Assembly: GCA_030762175.1 (NCBI GenBank)
Contig: CM060846.1
Location: 183,450,041 to 183,514,040, forward strand
Direction of reading: 5' to 3'
Length of the DNA stretch: 64,000 nucleotides
Source of the DNA: Metallyticus violacea
Taxonomy: Eukaryota; Arthropoda; Insecta; Mantodea; Metallyticidae
Numbering within the stretch: the stretch's first letter is position 1; each line of letters starts with the position of its first letter. The position numbers were made by a program, and so were the translations under genes. This document shows, piece by piece, positions 1 to 11,740 of the stretch. Under the pieces are notes generated by a model, which saw nothing but the letters and a program-made list of their open reading frames with translations, searched no databases and had not been told where the DNA came from.

Positions 1-690
1 ATCCTTCAACATGTCATGCCCTTTGTATGGTATGGTAATGAGCCTAATTTTCTTCTAATGAATGATAATGCTACATGCTTTACAGCACAGAATACTTGTT
101 CTGCGAGAATGTCTAATTCGGGCCATGGACTGGCCTGCATGCAGTTCTGACCTCAATCCCATCTGTGGTTGATTGTTGTTTGATTTAGTAAATATACGGA
201 TGCTCTTTAACATCTCAGCAGATCACCAGCGTCCCGTTCAATTTAGAGCGTGAAACAGCTAACAAATTTTGCTCCAAGGCCTCTTTTTTCAGGCTTGAGG
301 ATCTTAATCGTGCCGTAAATGAACGACACGAGACCTAAGGCTTTACTTCTCTTCCAAAGGAAGCCATACTTATGCCCGAAAAAATCCTTCGGTCCTGACC
401 GGGTTCGAACCCGCGATCTTGGGTTTACGAGGTAAGTATGGTTACCACTACACCACCAGAACAGACAGCATCTATGGGATAAGCTGATAAAACTAGTTCG
501 CCAGCGTCCTGCTGTACCATAGAACCTTCGCAAATGCACTCACTGAATAATGGAGAGAATCCCACATATGTTTATTAGGAGGCTGGTGCGAAGCATGCAT
601 ACATACCACGCAGGTGTTATGAAGTCACCGCAGCTCATGGAGGACGCACTAAGTACTGAGTGTTGAAACCATGGAAATATTGATTATTAA
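1..690 (+). pseudogene. Tc1-like transposase relic, split by a SINE
   Basis: This is the catalytic-core and C-terminal remnant of a Tc1-family cut-and-paste transposase, truncated by the window edge. The plus strand reads ILQHVMPF, then NFLLMNDNA (Tc1 consensus FLLMQDNA, with the second catalytic Asp), then AMDWPACSSDLNPI (consensus DWPARSPDLNPIE). A SINE-A copy interrupts the frame at 169-468. Beyond it the Tc1 C-terminus resumes with WDKLIK and IPHMFIRRLVRSM. Several frameshifts and stops, and loss of the final GGHT-type tail, make it non-functional. The terminal inverted repeats were not located. Motifs are read directly; the family assignment rests on known Tc1 motifs. Confidence 0.8.
169..468 (-). 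mobile_element. SINE-A copy inside Tc1 relic
   Basis: Full-length SINE-A on the minus strand. On the plus strand it runs from the tail (tacggatgctctttaac) to the tRNA-like head near 450, including GGGTTCGAACCCGCG as the B box. It is flanked by an imperfect 9-bp TSD, catctgtgg at 160-168 and catctatgg at 469-477, inside the Tc1 coding remnant. It therefore inserted after the Tc1 element. Confidence 0.9.
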
Positions 691-923
691 ACAATGTAAT
701 ATTGTATTTCTACTTTGTTTACTGTATCAATCAATAATTTGTTATATTGCCTATTCTAATTGTACACAATTTTTAATCTATAATTATAAACTGTCAAACA
801 TGTAATTCTATCAATATTTATTTGGGACTTTGATTTAAACATGTGTGCTTTATTTTTTTTTTTTTTGAGCAGTGTATGTATATTATATATAAAAGTGAGT
901 AACTATTTGTCGATTTCTCGTTA

Positions 924-970
<47 letters not shown>

Positions 971-1501
971 GTTTAGCTCTAGATTTTCACGCTATTTGTT
1001 TTCCTTTCTTTTGTTGCTCTTTTCACTAATAAATCGTATGTATTATTCATAATATTGACTATTTCATTTTACGGCAGAATAAGCCTTTTTATTCCTTTTT
1101 CAATTATTTTTTTGCGGTTATCCAACCCCTTTTGCAAAGAAATAGCAATTTACATTTATTATACTTCTTACTTCAACGTTTAGAAGACAGAACACAACTT
1201 ACTATTGAAATTAATATTTTCTATTCCATAAATTATTTTAAGCAGGAAAATATTTTATACATTTTAATGTATATATAAAGAAAATAATAGTTTATTAACT
1301 GCCTGTTTAAACAGTTTTATATTGTTTATCATCAAGAAATTCCAAATACTTATGACAATATTACGTAATACTAAGCTGCTATCTCCAATGTTTTTGTAGA
1401 GAAATCGGCTTAGACAAGAGAAAGGCTCGTGTAAATGCACATTAACCCTTTTCCATAAAATATTAATTCTCCCAAATATCTGATTACCATCGCGACCGTT
1501 T
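691..1501. other. A+T-rich spacer with (ATT)n
   Basis: No gene is visible. A (TTA)n microsatellite runs from about 925 to 969, and short T runs lie nearby. The open frame through it (841-1029) is mostly a poly-Ile translation of the repeat. Confidence 0.6.
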
Positions 1502-1805
1502 TTCCTTTTTTTTTTTTTTTTTTTTTTTTTGAATGGTGTTTAACGTCCGTTTTTACTACTGAGGCATCAAAGGTGGTGAACACTGTTGATACATGAGATG
1601 AAATGATATATTGGGGAAAGGATTTTTTAAGGAAGGAAACGTTCCAGGCCTAATTTTAGGTACCTCCCCGGCACTTGCCACTTATGGGGACTGAGGAAAA
1701 CCTGGAAAAAACCTCATTCAGGGAGAACGGTCCCGGCGGGATTCGAACCCCAGACCTCCCGCTCACGAGTCCGCGTCTTAACGACATCGGCCACCCGTGG
1801 CGGTA
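1502..1805 (-). mobile_element. SINE-B, full length
   Basis: Minus-strand SINE-B. It begins with a 30-bp poly-T at 1502-1531 (the 3' A tail), then gtgtttaacgtccgttttta, the conserved body (gttccaggcctaattttagg), and a tRNA-like head ending ggccacccgtggcgg. The head carries the box-B complement GGGATTCGAACCCCAG. Possible TSD cgcgac at about 1491 and 1806, too short to be sure. Confidence 0.9.
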
Positions 1806-2013
1806 ACGCGACGGCTGATGGTCAGCTGTGTGCATAAGTGGGAGCGGCGGGCGGGCAAGACAGAGGGGTAGAAACAGTATAGTGAAAAGTGTAATAAATT
1901 CTGATGCATTTAAATAGTTATGTACTCGCCCACGTCACGCAAGGTGGAACTTCCTGCCTTCACACATTTATGATATCCGCTTATGAAATTACCTATTGTT
2001 CTTCTTATTTTTC

Positions 2014-2102
2014 ACGGGCACGGCTGGCCGAGGTCGTTAAGGCGCCGACTTGTGAGCGAGAGATTCGCGTTTCGAATCCCACCAGGACCGTCTGCATTGA
2101 CT

Positions 2103-2145
<43 letters not shown>

Positions 2146-2328
2146 CCAGGTTTTCGTCACTCCTCATGAATGTCAAATGCCGAGGAGGTACTCTAAACGC
2201 AGGCCTGGAGCATTTCCTTCCTTAAAAGAAAGACCTTTACCAATATATAATTTCATCTCATGTATCATTCGTGTCCATCGCCTGTGTGCCTCTTTAGCAA
2301 AAACGGGCGTTAAACCTCATTCATTCAT
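2014..2328 (+). mobile_element. SINE-B with expanded internal poly-T
   Basis: Plus-strand SINE-B. The head TGGCCGAGGTCGTTAAGGCG at about 2025 has the A box, and TTTCGAATCCCACC has the B box. An approximately 42-bp poly-T (2104-2145) replaces the short T run found at this place in other copies. The 3' end is aaaaacgggcgttaaac. A TSD of 11/12 matches flanks it: ttcttatttttc at 2002-2013 and ttcttaattttc at 2329-2340. Confidence 0.9.
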
Positions 2329-2340
2329 TTCTTAATTTTC

Positions 2341-3779
2341 TTTGAGAAATTAAATGAACTTTTGAAAGATGTTATCCTTTAGTTAGTTTGAAGTGTGTGA
2401 ATGCTACTAATTTATGATTCGCAAAACTACTAGAAATTCGATCATCAGGAAATTTCGCTTTTTAAATAACTTTCTGACATGCAGAGCGATTTCGGTACGG
2501 ATATACGAATCATAAACAAACCTCGCTATGGCTGGAATAGAAAAAGTAGGCCAAGCACTTGCCACTTAATATTCTTAGCACGCTTTATTCTATGGCTAGA
2601 CATGTGTTGTTTCTTCTGCAGTTTAAACACACTGATAAGAGTGGCGTGGGACTATAGACCAACGAAGCAATTCGGTAAATTCCAACTCATTCTTCCCAAC
2701 ATGTATAACCCGGATGGTGTTACATCGCCAATAAGCAATGGCTTATTGGCCGATGTAATGCCGCTGTAGGCATTAGATAATTGTATGACCCGATATATTT
2801 TGGGCCGTGTGCGCAGGGGCCGCATTCGACAGGTGTGGAAGAAATTAACTTGAGACATGGAATTGCATTTCTCTGTCTGATCCCTCCCAAAGAAACTAAT
2901 CCCATTTTATGTGATGATAGTTCATGAATAAATCATTTATGTTGTCTTTATTTTGTGGTAACAGAAAGATGTCTTATTTTCCCAAATTTTATAATATTCC
3001 TAATTTCTTAACACTCGCAATTTCCTTTTCATGACGGAAAATTTTGAAGAAAATATTTTATATTCTTTCACAAGGTTATATCAATCTAATTTTCTAATAC
3101 GTATGATATCATTTTATGTTATAATTCAAGAACTTGTGTTATATTACAACTTTTTTATTTGTTTGTATAATACTATTAATGCAGTTGTTTACAACCGGTA
3201 ATTCGCGACACATTGGGTGGGCCAATTTTTCGCAAAATTTTGCAACTGAAAAAAAAATGTTATGCCACCCAGAAAGTGTTTTTAGGACACATTTTTTTAT
3301 ATTTTTTTATTTGCAACAAAGTCTTTCATATGGTACATTTTATTTTGAGACAGATTTAACTAATGAAACGTTAACACCTACACAATGGTCAGTTTAACTT
3401 TTCTGCCTGGCTATAATTAGAATGGAGGTGAACACCTGCAACAATGCTTCATAATTCGTTTACTCTACCCACTTTGTACTCGTAATAAACAGAGTTTAGA
3501 CTCATCAGGACATATTGAGCAGTTTCAGTATATACGTGTGAGAGGGCGATAGTGCGACTATCAATAGTGTTTTGTTTAGATTTTATCGTGGACAAAATTT
3601 TAATTCGAAAAAGACAATCTGAATGAAGTTCTGGGTTACATGACAACATTGCTAATTCAAATAACGTGAGCAAAAATTCCCTTCAGGGTTCACAAAAACG
3701 TACGGCGGTTCGTAAATATAGTTGCGAACACTTGCAACATTGTTTTACGTGACATGGAGATCATTATAAATAAATCCCG
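2341..3779. other. Unassigned A+T-rich sequence
   Basis: I see no gene or known repeat except a compact hairpin at 2720-2758. Overlapping frames of 60-96 codons at 2479-2905 on both strands straddle that palindrome and show no recognisable domain. Confidence 0.5.
2720..2758. repeat. Short near-perfect inverted repeat (hairpin)
   Basis: The left arm ttacatcgccaataagc (2720-2736) and the right arm gcttattggccgatgtaa (2741-2758) are complementary except for one unpaired base. The loop is only 4 nt (aatg). It could be a transcribed hairpin, the centre of a lost foldback element, or chance. No terminator role is implied in a eukaryote. Confidence 0.75.
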
Positions 3780-4700
3780 TGAGTTTATGCGGAAATATTT
3801 TGTCAAATCAGTCAGCTTTAAAACCAAGAGAATATTTTAAACAGCTTTTGAAGTCACAGAAAAAAATTCTCTAGTGCATTAGTAAAACGTAATTCTGTTT
3901 CTGACAAAGCATTGCATGCTTCATATATAATTTCTGAATTAATAGCCCAACAGAAAAATACTCATAATATTGGCCAGGAACTAATATTACCGCGCAGGGA
4001 CGAAAAATAAAGGAACATAAATGTTTATTGATGCTGCGATAGAAGAAATGTTCAAAATTCCGTTATCGGATAAAAGGTTTGTTGCAGAATAAAAGAAATG
4101 TTTCATGACATTGAAATTAATGTGAACAGTAAATGTGTTTGCTCTACAATTGGAGGAAAATCATGACATAAGTGGTAAATACCAATTAATTATCTTCATT
4201 AGGTTTGAATATAATTTACATATTATTGAACAATTTTTATTTTGCCAAGTACTCAAAACCACCACAGTAGGCAAAGTTATTTATGATATATACTTTGTTA
4301 AACATAATATTTCCTGGGAAAATTACATGTCTTTTAACACAGACGGTGCAGCGTAATTAACGGTTAAAATTAAGATATTATAAGTTTCGTGAGAGTAGTG
4401 AACCCGAATATAATAGCACTCATTGTTCATTGCACAGGGATGCATTAATTATAAGAGCTGTTTAAGGTGGAGTTTAGAATCTGTGTTAAGTTGGAATATC
4501 GAAATGATAAATTTTATAAAAAACAAGACCAATTAGGTCCAGCGTAGTTGAAAAGTTTGCGAGTGTATGGGTGCCCAGCATATCAATTTGCTGTTGCACA
4601 CTAAAACCAGTTGTAATTTTTTATCAGGACGAAAAGCATCCGAGTGTAAATAAAGAGAACTGAAAAAAACCTAAGGTTGGTAGCAGCAGAAGAAGACAGG
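3780..4700 (+). pseudogene. hAT-superfamily (ZBED/SCAND3-like) transposase relic
   Basis: Decayed hAT-type transposase. Family motifs appear in order across shifting frames: ASYIISELIAQQK and HNIGQELILP (about 3917-3991), FALQLEENHDISG (about 4135), FLFCQVLKTTTVGK (about 4235), WENYMSFNTDGAA (about 4315; consensus CTDGA), THCSLHRDAL (about 4415; consensus THCxLHREAL), MINFIKNK (about 4505) and GAQHINLLLHT (about 4565). These match the RNase-H-like core of hAT transposases and the ZBED5/SCAND3 host proteins derived from them. Multiple stops and frameshifts show it is dead. No terminal repeats or 8-bp TSD were identified. The dimerisation domain is missing. Confidence 0.75.
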
Positions 4701-6407
4701 TTTTTGAATCGTCTAAACCGACTTTTCACAATTAACGTGGATTTTTTAACACAAAAGTAAATACAACTGATAAAAGTTTGCTTCTAGATTTGAATTAACA
4801 AAATTTTACTATGTTATTATTTATGTTTCATTTAAAAAACTGGGTAATGATAGAACGGAAATAAATTTCAACGTCAATAGACAGATTTTCATCTAACAAT
4901 GAAAATTATCTTATTAATAAACTATGTTTATTTGGAAATTTGTAAGTTAATGATGGATAGAAACAATAAATATGTAAATAAATATATGTTTTCCTCTCAA
5001 GTAAATAAACATAATTTTCAATGTCTAGCTCAATAGCAATAATTGACTGAGCCAAATTAGAACATAAGCTAGATAGCCTTCTATGCTTTTCACTCTAAGC
5101 CCCTATCGTTTCCTCCGTCCAGTTGTCCCATTCGCCGGCTGCTATGATTCAGATGTGCTTGACTGGATTGCGATTTGGGAAATTGGCAGCTCATTCGGAC
5201 ACGTAGAAATTCACGGTGATTAGCATAGCACACAGTTCCTCATTAACAAAGACTATACATGTCGCGGTATTTGTGTAGGTAGTTAATAATGATAAATTCC
5301 TCAGTTGGATAAATGTACCAGAAGTTTCTGTCCCGCATATCAACGCATTCCTTGGAATCCATGTTGCTCGGCAACTAGGCAAGTTCTTGCACACATCTAT
5401 CCTAAAAATGAAGCACTTAAACTTTTATAACATGTTCGGGAGAATATCCAGCATTGTTATGTCTTCTTGGTCTGAGAATGTCTTCTGGTCCATCCTGATT
5501 ACGGTATTCCAGAAGTGTGAAAGTAAGGTCAGATACTGAAAACAGATTCTCTTTAATCGTAAGCGCCTCGTTTTTGGCAGGGCGCCTATGATAAATTTCC
5601 AGAGCAAAGAATTTGTTTCTTACTGTCTGGGCAATAATATGGGGGTGTGGTAGCTTGCTTTGCCCCTTGAAAAGAATTAAGTTTGAAAAAATTATAATGG
5701 AGGGTGTGTGACTATAGGGGATTAATTCATTAATTAATTAATTAATTAATTAATTAATTAATGTAATGTCCCCAGTTTGTTGTACCAATTCATTAGGCGT
5801 ACTTGGAAGTGCGGGCCGTTATTACTTGGGTCGGCAGTCTCGATGTTCCCCTTCTGCTGTCGAATCCTCCTACACTGTTACTGGTACTGGAAATGCCTCG
5901 GCTGCTGTAGATTGCGTGTTATTATTCCTCCTCCTTCCAAATAGGGATAATAACAATCCCAGGTATTTGAGCTGATTTTCTTGATCCTAGATCAATGAGG
6001 AGAAGGTAGTAGAAAGCTGGTGTGAAAGATAACATGCCGAGGAATGTTATGGTAAGCACAGTTTATTTGTTGTTTGTTCTCAAGTTCCTAAGTGCCTCTC
6101 CGTTCACTAATAAGGAGAGGAATGCCTGAACGTTACTTCACTTAGTTATTTATACCACAGTTAAGTAACTTTAGATCTTGTGACGTCAAGTAGTACGAGT
6201 CTTAGATACTTCTGCACGCATGCTTTTACTTGCCCAAATTCGCGTATTGTCTTTGCCTAGATTATACTCTCACTGATACTGTATTCTGCTAACAGAATAT
6301 TCTGCGCGGTTCAATGCGAGTACTTGTACTGAGAGTTGTCACAGTTTACACGATACTTTGCACTCACATAGGCTATAATAGAATTTAGAAATAGAATTTA
6401 GAATAAC
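4701..6407. other. Unassigned A+T-rich sequence
   Basis: No recognisable gene. It contains a (TTAA)n microsatellite at about 5725-5762 and a modestly GC-richer block at about 5765-5960 with no coding signature. Short frames at 5191-5607 (minus) and 5766-5975 (plus) show no domain. Confidence 0.5.
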
Positions 6408-6516
6408 GACCTGTAGCCTGTTAAAACTTCTTGGAATGTTTCGACCTGTCGCCTCTGAAAACTTAACTTGGAATGTCTCGGCATGTCGCCTCCGAAACTG
6501 AAGTAGGAATGTGGCA
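6408..6516. repeat. Three-unit minisatellite, period about 36 bp
   Basis: Three imperfect units start at about 6408 (gacctgtagcctg), 6443 (gacctgtcgcctctg) and 6480 (ggcatgtcgcctccg), each ending in a variant of ggaatgt. Confidence 0.65.
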
Positions 6517-6966
6517 GGAGGCTCAAAAATGTCTCTTGATGTACTTTTTTAAACTTCTACGCTGTAGATACTTTCAAAATTTTCCGATAGAAGCTTCTAG
6601 AACATTTATTTGTTTCCCGTTCTCTGACTGGCTACTGGGATTTTCAAACAGCCTTCCTGATTCGTGCTACAATGCATCTTACATAACACGTTTGCCTATT
6701 CGTGGCCTTTTAAACCCCAGACGGCATAAGCTTACCCACCAATAGTTTTAAAAGGCATAAAACGTGTTGGAGGAAGGTAGTAAAAAAAATCTTGTGCTTG
6801 AACTCCAGTTCAAAAGAGAAGCCTTTTGCATGTTTTTACTATACCAGTGTTGAGTACCTTAATTACCATACTATTGTCTAAATATACATAATGATGAAAT
6901 GTGTACAGCAAGTCACTTTTCACCCTGAACTAAAATGCATGAAATATCAGAAACTATGCATACATA
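6517..6966. other. Unassigned sequence left of mariner
   Basis: No gene recognised. A 90-codon plus frame at 6473-6745 has no domain. Weak dispersed inverted repeats occur at 6680-6765 (aacacgttt...aaacgtgtt and ccttttaaa...tttaaaagg). Confidence 0.4.
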
Positions 6967-8247
6967 GGTAGGTCCACAAGTTTCCGGCCTAACCATTTTT
7001 CGGTATTATAAAGACAAAAACTATATTTCACTTTTCAATATAGTTACCCTTTATTTCAATACACTTCTCATATCTTTGAATGAACATTTCAATCCCCCCC
7101 TCAAAATATTCAGAAGTCTTGTCTGTAAAATGGGCATAAACAGCATCCATCACTTCTTCGTCACAATTAAATTTCCTTATAGGAAGATACTTTGAGTTTT
7201 GAGAAGAGCAAATAGTCACGGGGAGCTAAATCTGGGCTGTAGGGTGGGTGGTCGAACTCCTTGAAGTCACATTTCTTCACAGCTTCCTTTGCAACAAGAG
7301 CTGTGTGCACAGGCGCGTTGTCGTGAAGAAGGAGCACATCATCACTCAGCTTTCCTCGCCTTTTATCTTTAATGGAAGCACGCAGTCTGTGCAGTAGACC
7401 AGCATAGTACTCCCCATTTACTATGGTGTTTCTCTCCTTGAAGTCAATGAAGAGTATTCCTTCACAGTTCCAAAAGTTTGTTGGCCTTGACCTTCTTGGT
7501 TGATTGAGTGACCTTGGCCTTTAGAGGCGGGGCTTCGCCGGTTTACGCCGCTCCGTTGATTCTCTTTTGGACAAGGGATCATAGTAGAGGACCATAGTTT
7601 TATCTCCTGCAACAATGGTTTGCAGAACTTCTCTCTCGTTGCCGCGGCAGAGCTCCAAAAATTCCTGACAATAGATGAATCGTTGCTGCTTTTGGACTGA
7701 GGTAAGAAGTCTAGGCATTCATTTTGCACTAATCTTATTCATGTTTAAATGCTCATGAATAATTCGAAGCACTGATGTTTAAAAAAAGGCCTAAACTTGC
7801 TGCTATTTCTGTAACTTTTTGCCGCCAGTCTTCCATAATTTCTCCTTCCACAAGAGCGATGTTTTCAGGAGTGAGCACCTCCAAGGGCCGACCTGCACGC
7901 TCTTCGTTTTCAATACTTTCTGGACCCATTCAAAAAGGTTTGGCCCATTTTGTTACGGTAGAATATGAGGGGGATGCTTCCCATATACACCGTCTAAAGG
8001 ATGTTTAATTTCATTTGGAGTGAGTCCTTCTTTTGTAAAGAACTTAATAACAGCTCGATACTCTATTTTGAACATGCCACAACCTGCTACACATAGCCTT
8101 CTTTATACAACTATATCTGAACAACTGAACACAGCGGAGGAAGCTACAGCTGCATGTATTTACTTAACAGATAAGGTATGAGACCAGATAAGAGTTTTGT
8201 GAAGGAGATGATCTTTATCGGCGAGGCCGTAATCTTATGAACCTACC
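6967..8247 (-). mobile_element. mariner-family element with both TIRs
   Basis: A near full-length mariner of 1,281 bp. The 23-bp terminal inverted repeats at 6967-6989 (ggtaggtccacaagtttccg...) and 8225-8247 match at 19 of 23 positions. A TA dinucleotide precedes the left end (6965-6966) but is not kept on the right. The transposase fills the interior on the minus strand (8075 to 7028). Length, TIR size and coding layout fit the mariner family. Confidence 0.92.
7028..8075 (-). pseudogene. mariner transposase (DD34D), frameshifted
   Basis: The span from the first Met at 8075 to the stop at 7028 (about 349 codons) equals the usual mariner length. In order: EYRAVIKFFTKEGLTPNEI (N-terminal HTH start), a broken middle, MPRLLTSVQKQQR, GDKTMVLYYDPLSKRES (first catalytic Asp; W of GDETW is lost), LLLHDNAPVHTALVAK (second Asp), SPDLAPRDY (third Asp, 34 residues on, the D34D signature), YLPIRKFNCDEEVMDAV and QRYEKCIEIKGNYIEK at the C-terminus. 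The three catalytic Asp codons survive, but frameshifts and stops upstream and between domains disrupt the frame. It could serve only as a relic. Confidence 0.9.
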
Positions 8248-9455
8248 CTCATTGATAAAAGTATTTGTAATTTAGCAGGAGAAACAAATTTGATGAACAA
8301 ATGAAAATACTTTCAGCTGAATAGTGGGGTTTCATTACGTATTAATTGCACAGCTATTTAAACCGTAGTGGAGAAGGAGAAACATTCCAATATTAAACAT
8401 CTGTTAAACAGAAATCTTCTCCCCTTACTGATGTGTCGCTGCCACTGTGAATGAAACGCCTAGTAGAGTAAATCATTTATCGTTTTACGTTTTAATGCGG
8501 GATTTTCTTTCCGACGCCGAGAACCATGTTCGCAGTAGGAGGCACTATGAACAAACCAAAATGCAAAAGCAAATCCCCATAGAAAGTAGTACAATTCTAA
8601 GTTAAATCACAATGTTGGTTTGCGTTCTGCAGACAAACTACAAAAAACTACAAATATCTCTAAATCGAAAACAAAATTTTCTATCAAAGCCAGGATAGCT
8701 ACTTATTTCATAAACCTGCGACAAAGCGATTTCCCAAATTGCTAGATCACAAAAATTTACGATTGCGGACGTTTTAACCATATTTTCATGGGTGAAGTTC
8801 AAAGCAAAAGCGGTAGGTAAAGACAACTAGCAAAAGTGCTTTCCGATGCTGGTACTACAGACACAACGTTCAAGCAGTATTTTAGATACACACTTAACGA
8901 AGTAACAGCTAATTTAAGGGGATTCAGAAAGGGTAGAAATGATGAAACGTGTAATTTTTATTATTTAGGTACTAAAATTCAAGGAATCTTCTCTTTTCAA
9001 TGCACTTTTTGAGCTGGTAAGTAATTCAGTATTGGCGTGCTTCCACTAAAACTGTCTAACTATTGACAAAATTATTTTTTCCGAAATTCATGCTCAAGAT
9101 GGTTTTGAAGATTTTATGAAACTAAATAATGTGGCATGCTTCTAAATCATGCAGTACCTTCATAAGCACTTAGATGTCTCTGGTTATTCTATTTTTGAGT
9201 TTGTAGAAGAGGAATATGATCTATTCTATCAGGCTGAATTCATTGAAAGATATTCTAAGCCTTACAGCTTGGTTTCCGAAAACACTTACATCATATAAAA
9301 TGAACAACTTCTCAAGATGTAATATATAAATTTGCCTTAAAATTTTCACCATACGTTTAGCAAACACTTGCTTTCAATTTAAGAAAGCAACTCTATCGAA
9401 TTTATATTTAAAAATTACAAAAAATGTTACAAATTCATAGCGTATATATATATAC
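8248..9455. other. Unassigned sequence
   Basis: No gene or catalogued repeat seen. A 62-codon minus frame at 8638-8826 has no recognisable domain. Confidence 0.4.
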
Positions 9456-9678
9456 GTTTCTCAGAATGTGTGTGGAGTTTGAAGGTGAAAATTTTGCAGG
9501 TTATTTTTACTATGATTAGAAATATATATAATTTTGCAGGTTATTTTTACTATGATTAGAAATATATATACAGGTTATTTTTACTATGATTAGAAATATA
9601 TATACAGGTTATTTTTACTATGATTAGAAATAACCTGCAAAATTTTCACCTTCAAACTCCACACACATTCTGAGAAAC
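9456..9678. repeat. Foldback repeat with direct-repeat centre
   Basis: Arms at about 9456-9504 (gtttctcagaatgtgtgtgg...) and 9628-9678 (...ccacacacattctgagaaac) are inverted copies about 50 bp long. Between them, four direct copies of caggttatttttactatgat start at 9497, 9537, 9571 and 9605 (spacings 40, 34, 34). The last copy runs straight into the inverted arm. This looks like a foldback whose centre grew by slippage or template switching. Confidence 0.9.
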
Positions 9679-11441
9679 TTTCCACTTTGTAAGCACTATA
9701 CTAACATTGGAGAGATAGGTCATTCCGAAACGGAAAATCACACAGAAAAATGTACTCCATGATAAATATCTTAAAACTATAAAAATCTTAAAAAGGGGCC
9801 GGCACAGTTCAACACTAAACATGATAAGAGAAGGTTGTAATCCAAACGTCTTATAAATAAAATGAGAAAATAGAAAGCTCAGAATAACTAAAAACTGAAA
9901 ATTTGACACATTCCCTCAAATGAACACGGAATTAAAATATCTTTAAAGACATACCTGTTCAAATGAATCTGGAAGAGTACCGTATCATAGCTTTAAGTAC
10001 TCAAAATATGCTCCTAAAAGTTTCCGCTTCCGTTTCATTATTCCGGAAACTCTGACGATTATATTGACATGTCATACGTGCTGTTGGAATTGTATGCCAG
10101 AATAGTAATAGAAGACGGTAGCGAGCGTAGGGTGAAGTAATATTTGTCAACAGCTCGCTTAATTCACTGTATCAATAAATTGAAATAGCTTTGAAGAGTG
10201 GTACTAATATTCCTCGCACAAACGGATAGCCGTTCAGGGTGTTCATAGAAACGTTGTTTAACTACTCAGACGCCTCTGGAATTATCAATTGACGGAGATA
10301 CGGCTAAACATTAATAAAAGAAACAAGCAGAGGATTGAAAACTGTTTCTTCGTGAAGATACATTTGATTCTATTCCATGAGATAAACATTGGGAGTTTCG
10401 AGTTGGAAAATATGTAATGATTTGTAAATTAAGTTGTGTCATTCAATTCCGACTAACAAAATGCCACGGAAGGATATCATTAACAAAGTGCTGCTGGCAG
10501 AAGTCGAACATATCTGCCATTACCTAGAATTGCAATATGTGCATTTTCATGTTGAAAATAAGGCCCGCTCAGACAACTAGCGGCGTACACATGGACTTCA
10601 ACCCTTTGGAAATTAAAAAAACTATGTCAACTGAATTTGCTTTTGATTAGAACTGCTGATTCATTTATCACAGCATGTTCAGTAACTTTGAGAAATAAAG
10701 TTAAGCCGAATTGATAAAAAACATAACATTAATTGCACTTTGTGGTGATGTGTTTAAAATGAGTTGAAAGTTAAACGATTCCATGTTTAGTATTAATATT
10801 GCAAGAGATCTTAAACACTCTGAATGTCAGGTAATTCACTGATGGCTCCTAAGTTACTCCACATGTAGCAGAGTTGCAAAATGTATTTGTGGTCATACAT
10901 CGTCAAGCTATGGCTTCATAATGAAAATAATGAATATGGTCATAGCTAATTTATGCATTCAAGAGTTAATGCATGGAATGTATACGTATACGAATGTATA
11001 CGTATGCAGTAAGTTATTGCGTACTAATAAACCGCAAGACTTAACCATGTAGTGTTGGTTAATGATTTGTTCAACACCAGTTGACCTATTTGTATTTCAT
11101 AAAGCATACTGTAAGCTATAACAAACAAAATACGTGTTGGGGCTTAACTTACTTCTGTTAAGATTAGAACCGGAAAACCTTAGCGTGGAGTATTTTCAGA
11201 ATTCTGAATATTGAGAAATGTTTTTTTTTTTTTTTGCATCTTTTACACACTGTAAAGGGACAATTTTAAAAAACCAAACTGTTTTTGGAAGATTACACCA
11301 AACTTATTATTTTCTCACGCAAGCCCAATGCTTCATAGGCACATTTGTCATGGATGTTAAGAAATTTGCTTTTGAACACTATTATAGTTTTGCGAGAGTT
11401 TTATCCGTTGAATTTCAAGTTCCTCAATTAACTTTCGTTAT
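9679..11441. other. Unassigned A+T-rich sequence
   Basis: No gene recognised. A small palindrome-rich patch with repeated gtatacgta lies at about 10980-11008, and a poly-T at 11221-11235. Confidence 0.4.
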
Positions 11442-11740
11442 GTCGTTCCTGGTGCTGTGGTGGTAGCCATACTTGCCTTTTAAACCCAAGATCACGGGTT
11501 TAAACCCGGCCAGGATCAATGATATTTTCGGGCGTAAAAATCCTAAGTATGGCCTCCTTGGGAAGGGAAGTAAAGCGTGGCCCTTGTCGTACATTTACGG
11601 CACGATAAAGAACCTCAAGCATGAAAGAGAGGCCTCTGAGCAAAATTTGTCGGTCGTTTCACGCCCTGAATTGAATGGGACGCTGATGACCTGAGATGTT
11701 AAAGAGCGTCCGTAAATAAAACATGTAAAAAAAAAAAAAA
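11442..11740 (+). mobile_element. SINE-A, full length
   Basis: Plus-strand SINE-A from gtcgttcctggtgctgtgg through cccggccaggatcaatg, gtacatttacggcacgataa and gggacgctgatgacctgag to gagcgtccgtaaataaaa, followed by a 13-bp poly-A. The B box is mutated (GGTTTAAACCC). No clear TSD. Confidence 0.9.

Noticed and set aside
841..1029. 62-codon plus frame with an Ile run
   Set aside because: Translation of an (ATT)n microsatellite. The frames at 34173-34404 on both strands fail for the same reason.
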